Positions 36,801 to 44,787 of a stretch of DNA of 64,000 nt are shown one piece after another. The stretch covers positions 62,001 to 126,000 of the forward strand of contig LJZR01000004.1 of NCBI GenBank assembly GCA_001314865.1, written 5' to 3'. Below the pieces are notes generated by a model. It ran no database searches, was not told the DNA's origin, and worked only from the letters and a program-made list of their open reading frames with translations. A program made the translations under genes and the position numbers. This DNA is from Phormidesmis priestleyi Ana (GTDB taxonomy: Bacteria; Cyanobacteriota; Cyanobacteriia; Phormidesmidales; Phormidesmidaceae). Position 1 is the stretch's first letter, and each line of letters starts with the position of its first letter.

Positions 36801-38189
36801 GATTGGATTGCGCACACGCTGCTGCCGAATCTTGAGAGTACGACCGATGAAATTAAAAATTTGCTCCATGGTTTAGAGGGACGCTATGTTCCGCCAGGGC
36901 CTTCCGGCGCACCCACTCGCAACCGACCGGAGGTTTTGCCAACGGGGCGTAACTTTTATTCGGTCGATATTCGAGCGATTCCTACTGAAAGCGCGTGGGA
37001 TGTCGGGCGCAAGGCGGCTGAGGTGTTAATTGAAAACTACACCCAACAACATGGCGAGTATCCCCGGACGCTGGGCCTTTCAATGTGGGGCACGGCGGCC
37101 ATGCGAACGGGCGGCGATGATATGTCAGAAGCACTGGCGCTAATGGGTGTGCGTCCAGTTTGGGATGGGCCTAGCAGAAGAGTAATCGACTTTGAGATTT
37201 TGCCGCTGTCGCTATTAGGACGGCCCCGAGTAGATGTGACACTGCGTATATCAGGATTTTTTCGCGATGCCTTTCCCAATTTGGTGTCTTTGTTTAACCA
37301 AGCGGTAACGGCAGTCGCAGCCCTAGATGAACCAGCTGATCAAAATCCGCTGGCAGCCCAAGCCCAACAAGATTTTGAATATTGGCAGCAGCAGGGATTG
37401 GATAGCGCGCAAAGTGTGGCGCGATCGCGCTACCGAGTTTTTGGCTCCAAACCAGGAGCCTACGGCGCTGGCTTACAAGGGCTCATTGAAGCCCAAAACT
37501 GGGAGAGCGACGACGATCTCGCTCGTGCGTATATAAACTGGAGCAGCTACGCCTATGTAGGGTCTTCTGTAGGATCTTCGGGCGGCCAAACAGACGGGCA
37601 CAGTGCGCCCGAAGCGTTTAAGCAGCGCCTATCGCAAATGCAAATTGTGCTGCAAAACCAGGATAACCGCGAACATGATCTCCTCGATTCTGACGACTAT
37701 TACCAGTTTCAAGGAGGGCTAACAGCGGCGGTGAAGTCGCAAAAAGGGGAAGCGCCTACGACTTATTTTGGCGACAATGCAGTGCCAGAAAATCCAAAGG
37801 TGCGATCGCTCAAATCCGAAATTGCCCGCGTTTACCGCTCGCGCGTCGTCAATCCTAAATGGATAGCAGGGGTCATGCGCCATGGCTACAAAGGCGCATT
37901 TGAAATGTCAGCCACCGTCGATTACCTGTTTGCCTACGATGCAACCACACATTGCGTAGAAAATCACATGTACGAAGGCGTTGCGAAGGCTTATATATTT
38001 GACCCAACAGTGCGCGAATTTATTGAGCAGTCAAATCCTTGGGCCTTACGAGATATGGCTGAACGACTGTTGGAAGCCAATCAACGAGGGCTATGGAAAG
38101 GAGCCAGTGAGGAAGTCGTGGATGGGTTAAGGGCGATCGCACATGAAGCAGAAGGTCAAATTGAAGCGGGCCTCTCTAGCCATCTGTAA
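33837..38189 (+). CDS. cobN: Cobaltochelatase subunit CobN (CobN/BchH-type large chelatase)
   Basis: The 1450-residue protein begins MHRLAATPGGWDSSTEGVVF and carries CobN marks: VHVGKHGNLEWLPGKG near residue 680, PTGRNFYSVDIRAIPTESAW near 1040, WGTAAMRTGGDD near 1085 and a conserved C-terminus (PWALRDMAERLLEA). CobN inserts cobalt into the corrin ring with an AAA+ partner; in cyanobacteria ChlI/ChlD may serve. ChlH, the Mg-chelatase paralog, has a different N-terminus. It is about 200 residues longer than usual because of a Ser/Asn/Gln-rich insert (residues about 180-297) with three SNSQ units, seven 4-residue units at about 796-823, and a small ADIS duplication near 958. The gene converges tightly on the DUF2993 gene (11 bases). 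Confidence 0.9.
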   Translation: MHRLAATPGGWDSSTEGVVFIDQTPAPIVLLTAADTDISTLNQALTQLPKGFSPIRCINLLQLQQQLTIDTYAEDVLRYAQIVIVRVLGGRAYWSYGLEVVKETVENTGAALIVMPGDDRPDLDLMGHSTVPLAVVNQLWQYFNQGGIHNLYNAMLYVSDRILNTQYQPIAPQSVPKIGIYTQANAYNSQITNFSNSQSNSQSNSQLKTQSSLQAEATSKNNIPLSLTTKNKLLSSPNIQPQLLRKETINKSVDEQILRPSQQSSNYSENRHLLSNKQPQNKLKNNSKNRPIIGRVGILFYRAHYLAGNTRVIDALSDALTDYGLHPVPIYVSSLKDAEIQQQLVKYCQHDIETGEAQPVDLLINTTSFAVASLQLSSAKQNQQRSLESFNLWQTLDIPVLQAICSGSPIEHWQQHSQGLTPRDIAMNVALPEVDGRIITRAVSFKAEQPKADASPEGLQTAVVMYEPLRDRIHFVAQLAAHWVQLKHTSVPDRKIALILANYPNRDGRMANGVGLDTPASCLAILKALQTAGYTVRDLPQTGDELMARLARGTTNDPEGYGLRSVRQHLSEQAYQTFFAALPAAVQQGITQRWGTPADEWQRFSPLSLTNSAEAVELPLELPIAGMQFGNVFVGIQPSRGYDIDPSLNYHAPDLEPTHAYLGFYHWLRSHFGAHAMVHVGKHGNLEWLPGKGIALSEQCYPEAAFGPMPHFYPFIVNDPGEGAQAKRRSQAVILDHLTPPMTRAELYGPLQQLESLVDEYYEAQNLDPTRLPIIASKIMALLQDTQLQQDLNLLPVNSPASSPASSPVNLPVNLPVNLPVRSSLNGQPTPAVLGANPSENLQTWLPQIDGYLCELKEAQIRDGLHIYGQCPQGQQLRDLIVAIARHPNAEHIGLSRAIAQAWRLDLDPLIAEVGQPWSASPDQTQLRQCRTVGDVIEQIEIYAARLVDDLLGQISPADISADISAEEHGNANAPSGSAVDLPLQQTLDWIAHTLLPNLESTTDEIKNLLHGLEGRYVPPGPSGAPTRNRPEVLPTGRNFYSVDIRAIPTESAWDVGRKAAEVLIENYTQQHGEYPRTLGLSMWGTAAMRTGGDDMSEALALMGVRPVWDGPSRRVIDFEILPLSLLGRPRVDVTLRISGFFRDAFPNLVSLFNQAVTAVAALDEPADQNPLAAQAQQDFEYWQQQGLDSAQSVARSRYRVFGSKPGAYGAGLQGLIEAQNWESDDDLARAYINWSSYAYVGSSVGSSGGQTDGHSAPEAFKQRLSQMQIVLQNQDNREHDLLDSDDYYQFQGGLTAAVKSQKGEAPTTYFGDNAVPENPKVRSLKSEIARVYRSRVVNPKWIAGVMRHGYKGAFEMSATVDYLFAYDATTHCVENHMYEGVAKAYIFDPTVREFIEQSNPWALRDMAERLLEANQRGLWKGASEEVVDGLRAIAHEAEGQIEAGLSSHL
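34419..34454 (+). repeat. In-frame 12-bp tandem repeat, 3 copies, in cobN
   Basis: The unit TCAAATAGCCAA, three identical copies, encodes SNSQ inside an AT-rich low-complexity insert. Confidence 0.95.
36222..36305 (+). repeat. In-frame 12-bp tandem repeat, 7 copies, in cobN
   Basis: Units of CCAGTCAATTTG and variants encode PVNS, PASS (twice), PVNL (three times) and PVRS. Identical copies are adjacent, which indicates stepwise duplication. Confidence 0.97.
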
Positions 38190-38200
38190 GATGATTTGAA

Positions 38201-39061
38201 CTATCTGTAAGATGGATTGGCCAGGAGCAACAGAGGCGACTCTAAAGCCTCTACTTCAGCTGAAGCTGTACCGGGCGCAGTCACACTGGGGTCTACTCGC
38301 ACCCAAAGCGCCAAATCCAATCCTTCTGGCTGCACCGCTAGGTTAATCACCCTGGCTGTTAGGCCGCGATTTTCTAGTCGCTGTAAGCTCAGCTGGTTAT
38401 TGACATCAGCTAGCAGCCCATTCACCAGTCGATCAGGCGCTGGCTGGCCATTCACCTTAATCACCGGATCGACCAGCATCAAACGATCGCCCGCCGAAAT
38501 ACTTAACCCCGACTGCGCTTCAATTTGCAGCGCGCCTTCTTGAACTAAATCTTCTAGCTCCAAGGAAATCTGCACGCGGTTATCTGCCAAAAAATCAATC
38601 GCCGGATTGTTGATTTGGTAGCGTTCCCGCTCCCGAGCTTGAGCCTGATTCAAAGAACCAATCTTGAGCTCACTCAGCTGCTTGGTGACCGTTGGCGATC
38701 GCAAAAAAGCATTCACATCGGCCTCAGACAATACCAAATGCAGCGCGCCTTGTAGCGGCGCATCAAGCACCACCTTACCCTGCCGCAGCTGATTAAACGC
38801 CAAATCAATGGGGTCAGTCTCTAGCTCAGCGACCTCAAGGCGCAAGTCAGCCGTTGGGTAAATCCCCCGCCCGGCAATTCGCACTTTATCTATCCGTCCT
38901 TGCAGCAGCTGAAAAGACGGCCCACTATCCACCCGCACATCCAAGCTTTCCGCACTGACCAGTCGAGAGCGAATGGCATCTTCGGCCACCTGATCGACCA
39001 CAATACCGACCGGTGAAATCACCAGCAGCAAACCCGATAGCAAAACAGTCAGAAATTCCAT
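38201..39061 (-). CDS. LmeA/DUF2993-family lipid-binding protein
   Basis: The 286-residue protein has an N-terminal hydrophobic anchor or signal (residues 3-20) and the DUF2993 pattern: VDSGPSFQLLQGRIDKVRIAGRGIY (about 45-70), LSEADVNAFLRS (about 111-122) and a C-terminal half of predicted beta strands. Relatives include mycobacterial LmeA, a phospholipid-binding periplasmic protein. In cyanobacteria the family is common with no fixed role. It follows proS on the same strand across a 75-base gap with an 11-bp repeat, so cotranscription is possible. Confidence 0.85.
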   Translation of the reverse strand: MEFLTVLLSGLLLVISPVGIVVDQVAEDAIRSRLVSAESLDVRVDSGPSFQLLQGRIDKVRIAGRGIYPTADLRLEVAELETDPIDLAFNQLRQGKVVLDAPLQGALHLVLSEADVNAFLRSPTVTKQLSELKIGSLNQAQARERERYQINNPAIDFLADNRVQISLELEDLVQEGALQIEAQSGLSISAGDRLMLVDPVIKVNGQPAPDRLVNGLLADVNNQLSLQRLENRGLTARVINLAVQPEGLDLALWVRVDPSVTAPGTASAEVEALESPLLLLANPSYR

Positions 39062-39091
39062 ACCGGCGCTACTCCATGAGGCTCTATTTTA

Positions 39092-39122
39092 TATGGCGCT
39101 TCTATGGCGCTTCTATGGCGCT
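39092..39122. repeat. 11-bp tandem repeat, 2.8 copies
   Basis: The unit TATGGCGCTTC repeats between proS and the DUF2993 gene. Confidence 0.93.
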
Positions 39123-39136
39123 ATTTCATAACAGCG

Positions 39137-40942
39137 CTACTGAATGGCCTCTTGTACCCAGCCTTTCAGCGTTGCCACAACATCTGCTAAAGCAATATCA
39201 GCCGCCTCACCATCGGCGCGTTTTACCACTTCTACCTTGCCATCTTTAAGCGATCGCCCCGTCACAACCCGAAACGGAATCCCAATCAGCTCGGCATCTT
39301 TAAACTTCACCCCGGCTCGCTCTTTACGGTCATCTAGCAAGGTCTCTACACCGGCTGCATTCAACTCAGCATATAGCTTTTCAGCTGCGGCCATTTGGGC
39401 TTCATCGCCAATGTTGGGCACTACCACAATTGCGTGATAGGGCGCGATCGCCACTGGCCAAATAATCCCGTTTTTGTCGTAAGACTGCTCCACCGCCGCC
39501 TGCGCTAGCCGCGAAACACCTACCCCATAGCAGCCCATCTCCAGCGGAGCCTCTGTGCCGTCTTCTTGGGTATAGGTCGCCCCGAGCGCCGCCGAATATT
39601 TATTGCCCAGCTGAAAAATATGGCCAATTTCAATGCCTCTAGCCGTTTTCAGAATTTGGCTAGCGTCGTGAATTGCGCGATCGCCTGCCACCGCCGTCCG
39701 CACATCCAAACGAATCTGCGGCAACTCAAACTCCTTGCCCCAGTTCGCCCCCACCACATGAAAGCCACTCTCATTAGAACCCGTCGCAAAATTCTTGAGC
39801 GGCACCGCCGTCTCATCGACAATGCGCAAAAACTTAGGCGCCAAATTCTCCCCCTTCCCGATATAGTCATCCGCCAAATCAGGCGCAATATAGCCCAGCG
39901 GCAACGGCTTAGTTGCCCACTTGCTCTGCGCCTCCTCATCCGGCACTTCCAACGCCAGCACAGTAGACCCGCCATACTCGCCTGCCAAATTAGTCAGCGC
40001 GTTTTGCAGCTTCGTCTCATTCACATCTTGATCAGCCCGAATGCTCACAATCACCAGCACCTGCCGTCCATTGTCGTAAGTCACCTGATACAGCACGTCT
40101 TTAACAACCTGCGTCGGCGAACATTTCAAAAAATCCACCATAGCGGCAATAGTGGCCGTATTGGGCGTCTCTAGCTTTTGATAAGCGGTAAACGGAGAAG
40201 GCTCAGCCTCTGGCGGCAGCGAAACTGCTTTTTCTACATTCGCGGCATACCGACCATCTTCGGTGTATAGCACCTCATCTTCACCGGCCTCAGCCAGCAC
40301 CATAAACTCAGTTGAACCCGAGCCACCAATTGCGCCTGAGTCAGCCTCAACAGCCCGAAACGCGAGCCCAGTACGCCGCAAAATATTGCTGTACGCCTGA
40401 TACATATCGTCGTAGGTTTGCTTGAGGCTAGCTGCATCAGCATGAAACGAATAGCCGTCTTTCATAATGAATTCGCGCCCCCGCAGCAGCCCAAAACGTG
40501 GCCGAATTTCATCCCGAAACTTTGTCTGAATTTGGTACAAGTGAACTGGCAGCTGACGATAAGAGCGAATCGTCTCGCGGGCAACCGCTGTAATCACTTC
40601 CTCGTGAGTGGGGCCAAGCGCTAATTCCTGCTGACGGCGATCGCCCAGCGTAAACATAATCCCCTCAGCTTTGGTGTAAGTATCCCAGCGCCCCGACTCC
40701 TGCCACAGCGACGCAGGCTGAAGCTGTGGCAGCAAGCACTCCTGTGCCCCCGTCGCGTCCATTTCAGAGCGCACAATATCCGATATTTTATTGAGCACCC
40801 GAAATAGCAACGGCAAATAAGCATACAGTCCGCTAGAAATGCGGCGCATATAGCCCGCTCGTAGCAGCAGCTTGTGGCTAGGGATTTCAGCCTCCGCTGG
40901 ATCTTCACGCAGCGTGACAAATAACATCTGAGACAATCGCAT
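39137..40942 (-). CDS. proS: Prolyl-tRNA synthetase (bacterial type with editing domain)
   Basis: The 601-residue class II synthetase charges tRNA-Pro. Motif 2 ([23 protein letters not shown], about 140-162) and motif 3 ([17 protein letters not shown] near 462) are present, along with the INS editing domain (about 225-400) that clears mischarged Ala. The C-terminal anticodon domain ends [15 protein letters not shown]. The ATG has AAGGA six bases upstream. A YbaK-type deacylase, which edits Cys-tRNA-Pro that ProRS cannot clear, lies 1.4 kb away, a reasonable functional pairing though not an operon. Confidence 0.97.
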   Translation of the reverse strand: MRLSQMLFVTLREDPAEAEIPSHKLLLRAGYMRRISSGLYAYLPLLFRVLNKISDIVRSEMDATGAQECLLPQLQPASLWQESGRWDTYTKAEGIMFTLGDRRQQELALGPTHEEVITAVARETIRSYRQLPVHLYQIQTKFRDEIRPRFGLLRGREFIMKDGYSFHADAASLKQTYDDMYQAYSNILRRTGLAFRAVEADSGAIGGSGSTEFMVLAEAGEDEVLYTEDGRYAANVEKAVSLPPEAEPSPFTAYQKLETPNTATIAAMVDFLKCSPTQVVKDVLYQVTYDNGRQVLVIVSIRADQDVNETKLQNALTNLAGEYGGSTVLALEVPDEEAQSKWATKPLPLGYIAPDLADDYIGKGENLAPKFLRIVDETAVPLKNFATGSNESGFHVVGANWGKEFELPQIRLDVRTAVAGDRAIHDASQILKTARGIEIGHIFQLGNKYSAALGATYTQEDGTEAPLEMGCYGVGVSRLAQAAVEQSYDKNGIIWPVAIAPYHAIVVVPNIGDEAQMAAAEKLYAELNAAGVETLLDDRKERAGVKFKDAELIGIPFRVVTGRSLKDGKVEVVKRADGEAADIALADVVATLKGWVQEAIQ

Positions 40943-41641
40943 GGGTCTTCCTTAACAACGAGGTGCTTAAACAACGAGGGCTTACTCGGATTTCTCAAAC
41001 AAGTCTAAAGCATCAAGCCACAGGCAAACCCTACCTATCTCAATCTTTTCCGCCTATCTCAATCTCCAAAATCCGCTGACTCATCCACTGGCGTGAAGTC
41101 GGCGCGACATAATAATTAAGTAGATGCCCGTCAGTTTACTTAAGTAAGTTTTGCTAATACTTATAATAATGATCGGTTATATATTTACATTGCTAAAGGA
41201 ATCTAAAAAGAGCTTTAGCACCGAATAAACGACAGACGTATAAACTACAAACGTAAATTGCAGTGGTAAGAGATGAGTCTGCATTGAGAGCCAACCTTTA
41301 GAGCAGGCTTTTGACTCTAGCGATCGCACAAGTATAGGTGGCTAAAGCGCTGCCTAGCAAAAGTTCCCAATACAACCCGCATCTTAAAGCCGTATCGATG
41401 TGCAACGGCGCGGCTGAGATGCTATCAATTTCACTGTTTTCATCATTTTTATTCAGCAGTTTTAGCAGCGCAGAAAATTTTAGCCCTGTGGAAAAGGTGT
41501 CTTTTCACCTCTATCACTTCACCTCTATCACTTCACCTCTCACTTCGTAGCAGCGTGATGAGACCAGGCTTTGCAAGCACCTGTTTTCAAAAAATTTTCT
41601 TCTTCAAAACCTTTTTAAAAAATAATTATCCAAGATCCCTA
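40943..41641. other. Gap between proS and the response regulator
   Basis: This holds a short CTATCTCAATCT duplication (about 41033-41065), an AT-rich probable promoter zone (about 41140-41210) and a 14-bp repeat (41504-41543). A 70-codon Ser/Phe-rich reading at 41338-41550 is not credible. Translation of the regulator could start as early as 41555. Confidence 0.5.
41504..41543. repeat. 14-bp tandem repeat, 2.8 copies
   Basis: The unit TTCACCTCTATCAC lies upstream of the response regulator gene. Confidence 0.9.
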
Positions 41642-42373
41642 GTGAGTAATCCAAGTTACACAATTCTCGTTGCTGAAGATGACAGCCGTACTCGTAAAGC
41701 CCTGGCTCACAGCCTAGAAGCCGCTGGCTATAAAGTCATCATCGCCATAGATGGGCAAGAAGCGTTAGACCAGTTTCAAGCTACAGAAAAGATTGATCTA
41801 GTTGTTCTCGACGTGATGATGCCTCGTTTAGATGGCTTTCAGGTGTGCCAAATACTCAGAGAAACCTCTGATATTCCGATTATTATGGCCACCGTACTGG
41901 GCAACTCTGCTGATCGCATCGTGGGCTTGGAAATGGGCGCCACTGACTATATCGTTAAGCCCTTCTCAACCCAAGAACTCATTGCACGCATCCGTTCTAT
42001 TCTGCGACGTACGCTACCTCATCGCACTGACAACCTTGTGGCTACCGCGCCGCCGCGCCAGCAGGTTTTAATAGTTGGGCCGTTAAGGCTCGATCCAAGC
42101 ACTCACAGAGCTTATCGCAAAGATCACCCGCTGCAACTGACAGAAATTGAGTTTCGCCTACTCGAACTGCTAGCTAGTAAGCCGGGGCATCTTTTTTCAC
42201 GAGGCGATATTTTAGCAGCGCTATGGGGCTACGATGCCAGCAGCGCTGCTGATACCAAGACGGTCGATGTACATATCTCTCGGCTGCGCATCAAGCTTAA
42301 TGACAACACTAGCGATCCAGAGTTCATTTCGACTATTCGAGGGCGGGGCTATATGTTTTTGGTACAGCGCTAA
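41642..42373 (+). CDS. OmpR/PhoB-family response regulator, RpaB-like
   Basis: From the GTG at 41642 the protein has about 243 residues. The receiver starts YTILVAEDDSRTRKAL. The phospho-Asp is in LVVLDVMMPRLDG, the switch Thr in MATVLGN and the Lys in YIVKPFS. The winged-helix DNA-binding domain has the typical LTEIEFRLLELLASKPGHLFSR and VDVHISRLRIKL and ends TIRGRGYMFLVQR. It resembles RpaB (Ycf27) but diverges in the beta4 region and N-terminus, so I do not name it. The frame opens at 41555, adding a Phe/Lys-rich extension that I consider unlikely. No kinase is adjacent. Its last 41 bases overlap the convergent YbaK gene. Confidence 0.85.
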   Translation: MSNPSYTILVAEDDSRTRKALAHSLEAAGYKVIIAIDGQEALDQFQATEKIDLVVLDVMMPRLDGFQVCQILRETSDIPIIMATVLGNSADRIVGLEMGATDYIVKPFSTQELIARIRSILRRTLPHRTDNLVATAPPRQQVLIVGPLRLDPSTHRAYRKDHPLQLTEIEFRLLELLASKPGHLFSRGDILAALWGYDASSAADTKTVDVHISRLRIKLNDNTSDPEFISTIRGRGYMFLVQR

Positions 42374-42806
42374 TCGCCCCTACGCTTGCCCCAGTAGCCT
42401 TCACATAATCAGCTGTTTGCAGCATTAGCATTTGCCCTCGCAGCCCTGCTGATACAGCGATGCGATCATACAGTTGTGACCACTCATCTAAATAGGTGGG
42501 GTAGGGCTTTTTGCAGGCCAACGCTGTAACGCCGCCCCGAATATAGCCAGTTAGCGGCTGCACTTGCTTAAGTGAGACGGTCTCTATTTTGCGATCACCA
42601 CTGAGCTGCGCTAACGCCTTTAGATCAAGCTGATAGCTGCCCGGAATCACGGCCAAAGCGACCCCATGGCGATCGCCCTTAACAACCAATGTCTTAAAGA
42701 CCTGATCTGCCGGTAGCCCCAGCTTTTGCGCAGTCGAAGTTGCCGCCAAGTCGTCAGCATCCACCTCGTAACTCAGCAGCGTATACTCAATACCCAACCT
42801 GTCCAA
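42333..42806 (-). CDS. ybaK: YbaK/EbsC-type Cys-tRNA(Pro) deacylase
   Basis: The protein hydrolyses Cys-tRNA-Pro (and related mischarged tRNAs) in trans. The fold shows SYEVDADDLAATSTAQKLGL, QVFKTLVVKGD with the key Lys, VIPGSYQLDLKALA and GGVTALACKKPYPTYLDE. The only ordinary start codon is TTG at 42806, but family members normally begin with MKTNAARxLD, and codons just upstream (42807-42845) encode KNKSTKTNAART. That upstream part begins after TGA 42849-42851, the stop of the in-frame diguanylate cyclase gene. An ATC at 42843-42845 has GAGG eight bases upstream and may be the true start (170 residues). The 3' end overlaps the response regulator gene by 41 bases. Confidence 0.85.
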   Translation of the reverse strand: MDRLGIEYTLLSYEVDADDLAATSTAQKLGLPADQVFKTLVVKGDRHGVALAVIPGSYQLDLKALAQLSGDRKIETVSLKQVQPLTGYIRGGVTALACKKPYPTYLDEWSQLYDRIAVSAGLRGQMLMLQTADYVKATGASVGAISAVPKTYSPALE

Positions 42807-42848
42807 AGTCCGAGCAGCGTTGGTTTTTGTAGACTTGTTTTTGATCGA

Positions 42849-44540
42849 TCAAACCTCTTCTAACTTGGCAAGGCAAAAGCGATCGCGACCTTCATACTTA
42901 GCCTGATACAAGCCCTGATCAGCCGCTGCGACCAACATATCACGATGCCTTCCTTTCGTGCAGCTCACCGCCGCAATGCCCAGGCTCACAGTAATGCAGT
43001 GGCTAATCTCTGAGCAGCTATGCGGAATTTCTAGCTGCTGAATCTCGCGCTGAATCTCGCGGGCAACTTGCTCTACGCCTGCCACGCTCGTATTGGGCAG
43101 CACCACCGCAAATTCTTCACCGCCGTAGCGAGCGACCAAGTCAGTACTGCGCTTCACAGCTCTTTCTATTGCTTGAGCGACCTGACGCAGGCACACGTCT
43201 CCAGCCTGGTGTCCGTAGGTGTCATTGTAGTTTTTAAAGTAGTCAATATCGCACAAAATCAGCGATAGAGACGATCGACCCGAGCCCACATTCTCCCACT
43301 CCTTCTCCAAATACTGATCAAACGAGCGGCGGTTGGCCACTTTGGTCAGGCCATCCATACTTGCTAAACGCGACAGCTCTTGATTAATTTCCTTGAGCGC
43401 GACCTCGGCATGCTTATGCTTGGTAATATCCGTGGCGGTGCCAAAAACTTGCGTCGGCTGGCCCTCGCTATCCCGCTGAAAAACTGTCTCACGGCACAAT
43501 AACCAGCGCCAGTTACCCTGCCGATGCCGAAAGCGATATTCATTTTCAACGACTTCCCCATCGTTAATGGCCGCGAGCTTACTGCGCTCTGTGGCCATAT
43601 ATTTTTTCTCATCGGCATGCACCAACTGCTCTAAATACCGAGGACCGAGCTTTTGTACTTCGCTTGGCTCGTAGCCCAACACGTTTTTTATCCAACGGCT
43701 GATATAAAAGTTGCTGCCATCAGCAAAGCTATCTACATACAAAATATTGGTGCTAGCATCAATAATGCCTTGAATAAATCGCTGGCTTTCTTGCCAAGCC
43801 TGTTCTGCCTGCTCACGTTCAATCGTTTCGCGTTTTAGCTGCCGGCTATGATTGGCTAGCAATGCCGATAGCGATTGCTGCTGTTGAGAATCAATCGCCG
43901 TTGCCGCTAGTAAAGCAATCGCCAAGGCAGTCGATTGCTCTAGCTCGCTCCAGCAATGAGCATCGGCCAACTCGTACCACAGTACACCTGCTACTTTCCC
44001 CTGCCGTCTAATGGGCATTTCTAAAAATGCGCCAGGCGTGTGAAAAATTAAATCGTTCTGGATAAAGTTGCCTAGCCAGGGGATGGCCTCAGCTTTGCTA
44101 ACATTTTCTAGGGTTAAAGGAGAGCGATTATCTATCCCTTGCAAGTAATCAGTACAGTCGGTCAAACGACCATCCGTGATCTCACCCGTACGGCTTTCCA
44201 CCGTCAACACAATCCCTGCTGAGTGCTTATCTTTAGAGCGGTTATAGCTATCTAGCTGCTTAAGCTGCCGTTCAGTGGCCTCATATATCCACAAGGTCAC
44301 TCTATCAACGCATAGCATCGTCGCGGCTGTGCTTGTGAGTGTCATCGCGGCGGTTGCTAAGTCGCCGCTGTAAATAGAAGGATGCTGAGAAAGTAAATAT
44401 AAGCCCTGCTGCATCGCCTGCTGATTAAACGCAGATTTCTCAAGCACCTGATGTGTAGAACTTGGAAGCGACCCATCGGATCGCTCCTGCAATGTTTTAG
44501 CGGCAGATCGCATAACAGATTGCTCTGAGAGAATTGACAT
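42849..44540 (-). CDS. GAF-PAS-GGDEF diguanylate cyclase
   Basis: The 563-residue protein has an N-terminal GAF domain (about 50-210), a coiled linker (RQLKRETIEREQAEQAWQES), a PAS/PAC domain (about 255-385; ILYVDSFADG, EYRFRHRQGNWRWLLCRE) and a C-terminal GGDEF domain (about 395-560). The active-site loop reads RYGGEEF, a functional variant. LILCDIDYFKNYNDTYGH is the metal and nucleotide-binding region. It should make cyclic di-GMP from two GTP in response to GAF/PAS signals. No EAL domain is present. The C-terminus (CLAKLEEV) is followed by one TGA and then, in the same frame, by YbaK. Confidence 0.94.
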   Translation of the reverse strand: MSILSEQSVMRSAAKTLQERSDGSLPSSTHQVLEKSAFNQQAMQQGLYLLSQHPSIYSGDLATAAMTLTSTAATMLCVDRVTLWIYEATERQLKQLDSYNRSKDKHSAGIVLTVESRTGEITDGRLTDCTDYLQGIDNRSPLTLENVSKAEAIPWLGNFIQNDLIFHTPGAFLEMPIRRQGKVAGVLWYELADAHCWSELEQSTALAIALLAATAIDSQQQQSLSALLANHSRQLKRETIEREQAEQAWQESQRFIQGIIDASTNILYVDSFADGSNFYISRWIKNVLGYEPSEVQKLGPRYLEQLVHADEKKYMATERSKLAAINDGEVVENEYRFRHRQGNWRWLLCRETVFQRDSEGQPTQVFGTATDITKHKHAEVALKEINQELSRLASMDGLTKVANRRSFDQYLEKEWENVGSGRSSLSLILCDIDYFKNYNDTYGHQAGDVCLRQVAQAIERAVKRSTDLVARYGGEEFAVVLPNTSVAGVEQVAREIQREIQQLEIPHSCSEISHCITVSLGIAAVSCTKGRHRDMLVAAADQGLYQAKYEGRDRFCLAKLEEV

Positions 44541-44649
44541 TCTATTTACTTAAAAGCAACCATGCCCAATGCTAATTTCCTATGTTCAGAATGCCCCGAG
44601 ACCTGATGAAACGTTCAAAGGATGAGTATGACAGCTCAATAGCGACCAA

Positions 44650-44674
44650 TCCGACAGAGGAAACCCTCGTCGGA
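44650..44674. repeat. Short hairpin between sufS and the diguanylate cyclase gene
   Basis: TCCGAC-GAGG pairs with CCTC-GTCGGA (one bulged A) around AAAC. It lies upstream of the cyclase and downstream of sufS. There is no U-tract. Confidence 0.5.
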
Positions 44675-44787
44675 CTGATGGTAGTAAAAAAACATCTGGT
44701 AATCTTTTGTTTGGCTTATTTGGGCCTGCCCCTGCGCAAATCCGCAGTGGTTTGTATACTCACTCGTAATACCCTTCGATCCACAAG

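Noticed and set aside
39566-40174. 202-codon plus-strand reading inside proS
   Set aside because: Antisense to conserved ProRS sequence, Arg/His-rich, with no domain.
41338-41550. Small plus-strand reading upstream of the response regulator
   Set aside because: Ser/Phe-rich composition from the TTCACC repeats and no recognisable motif.
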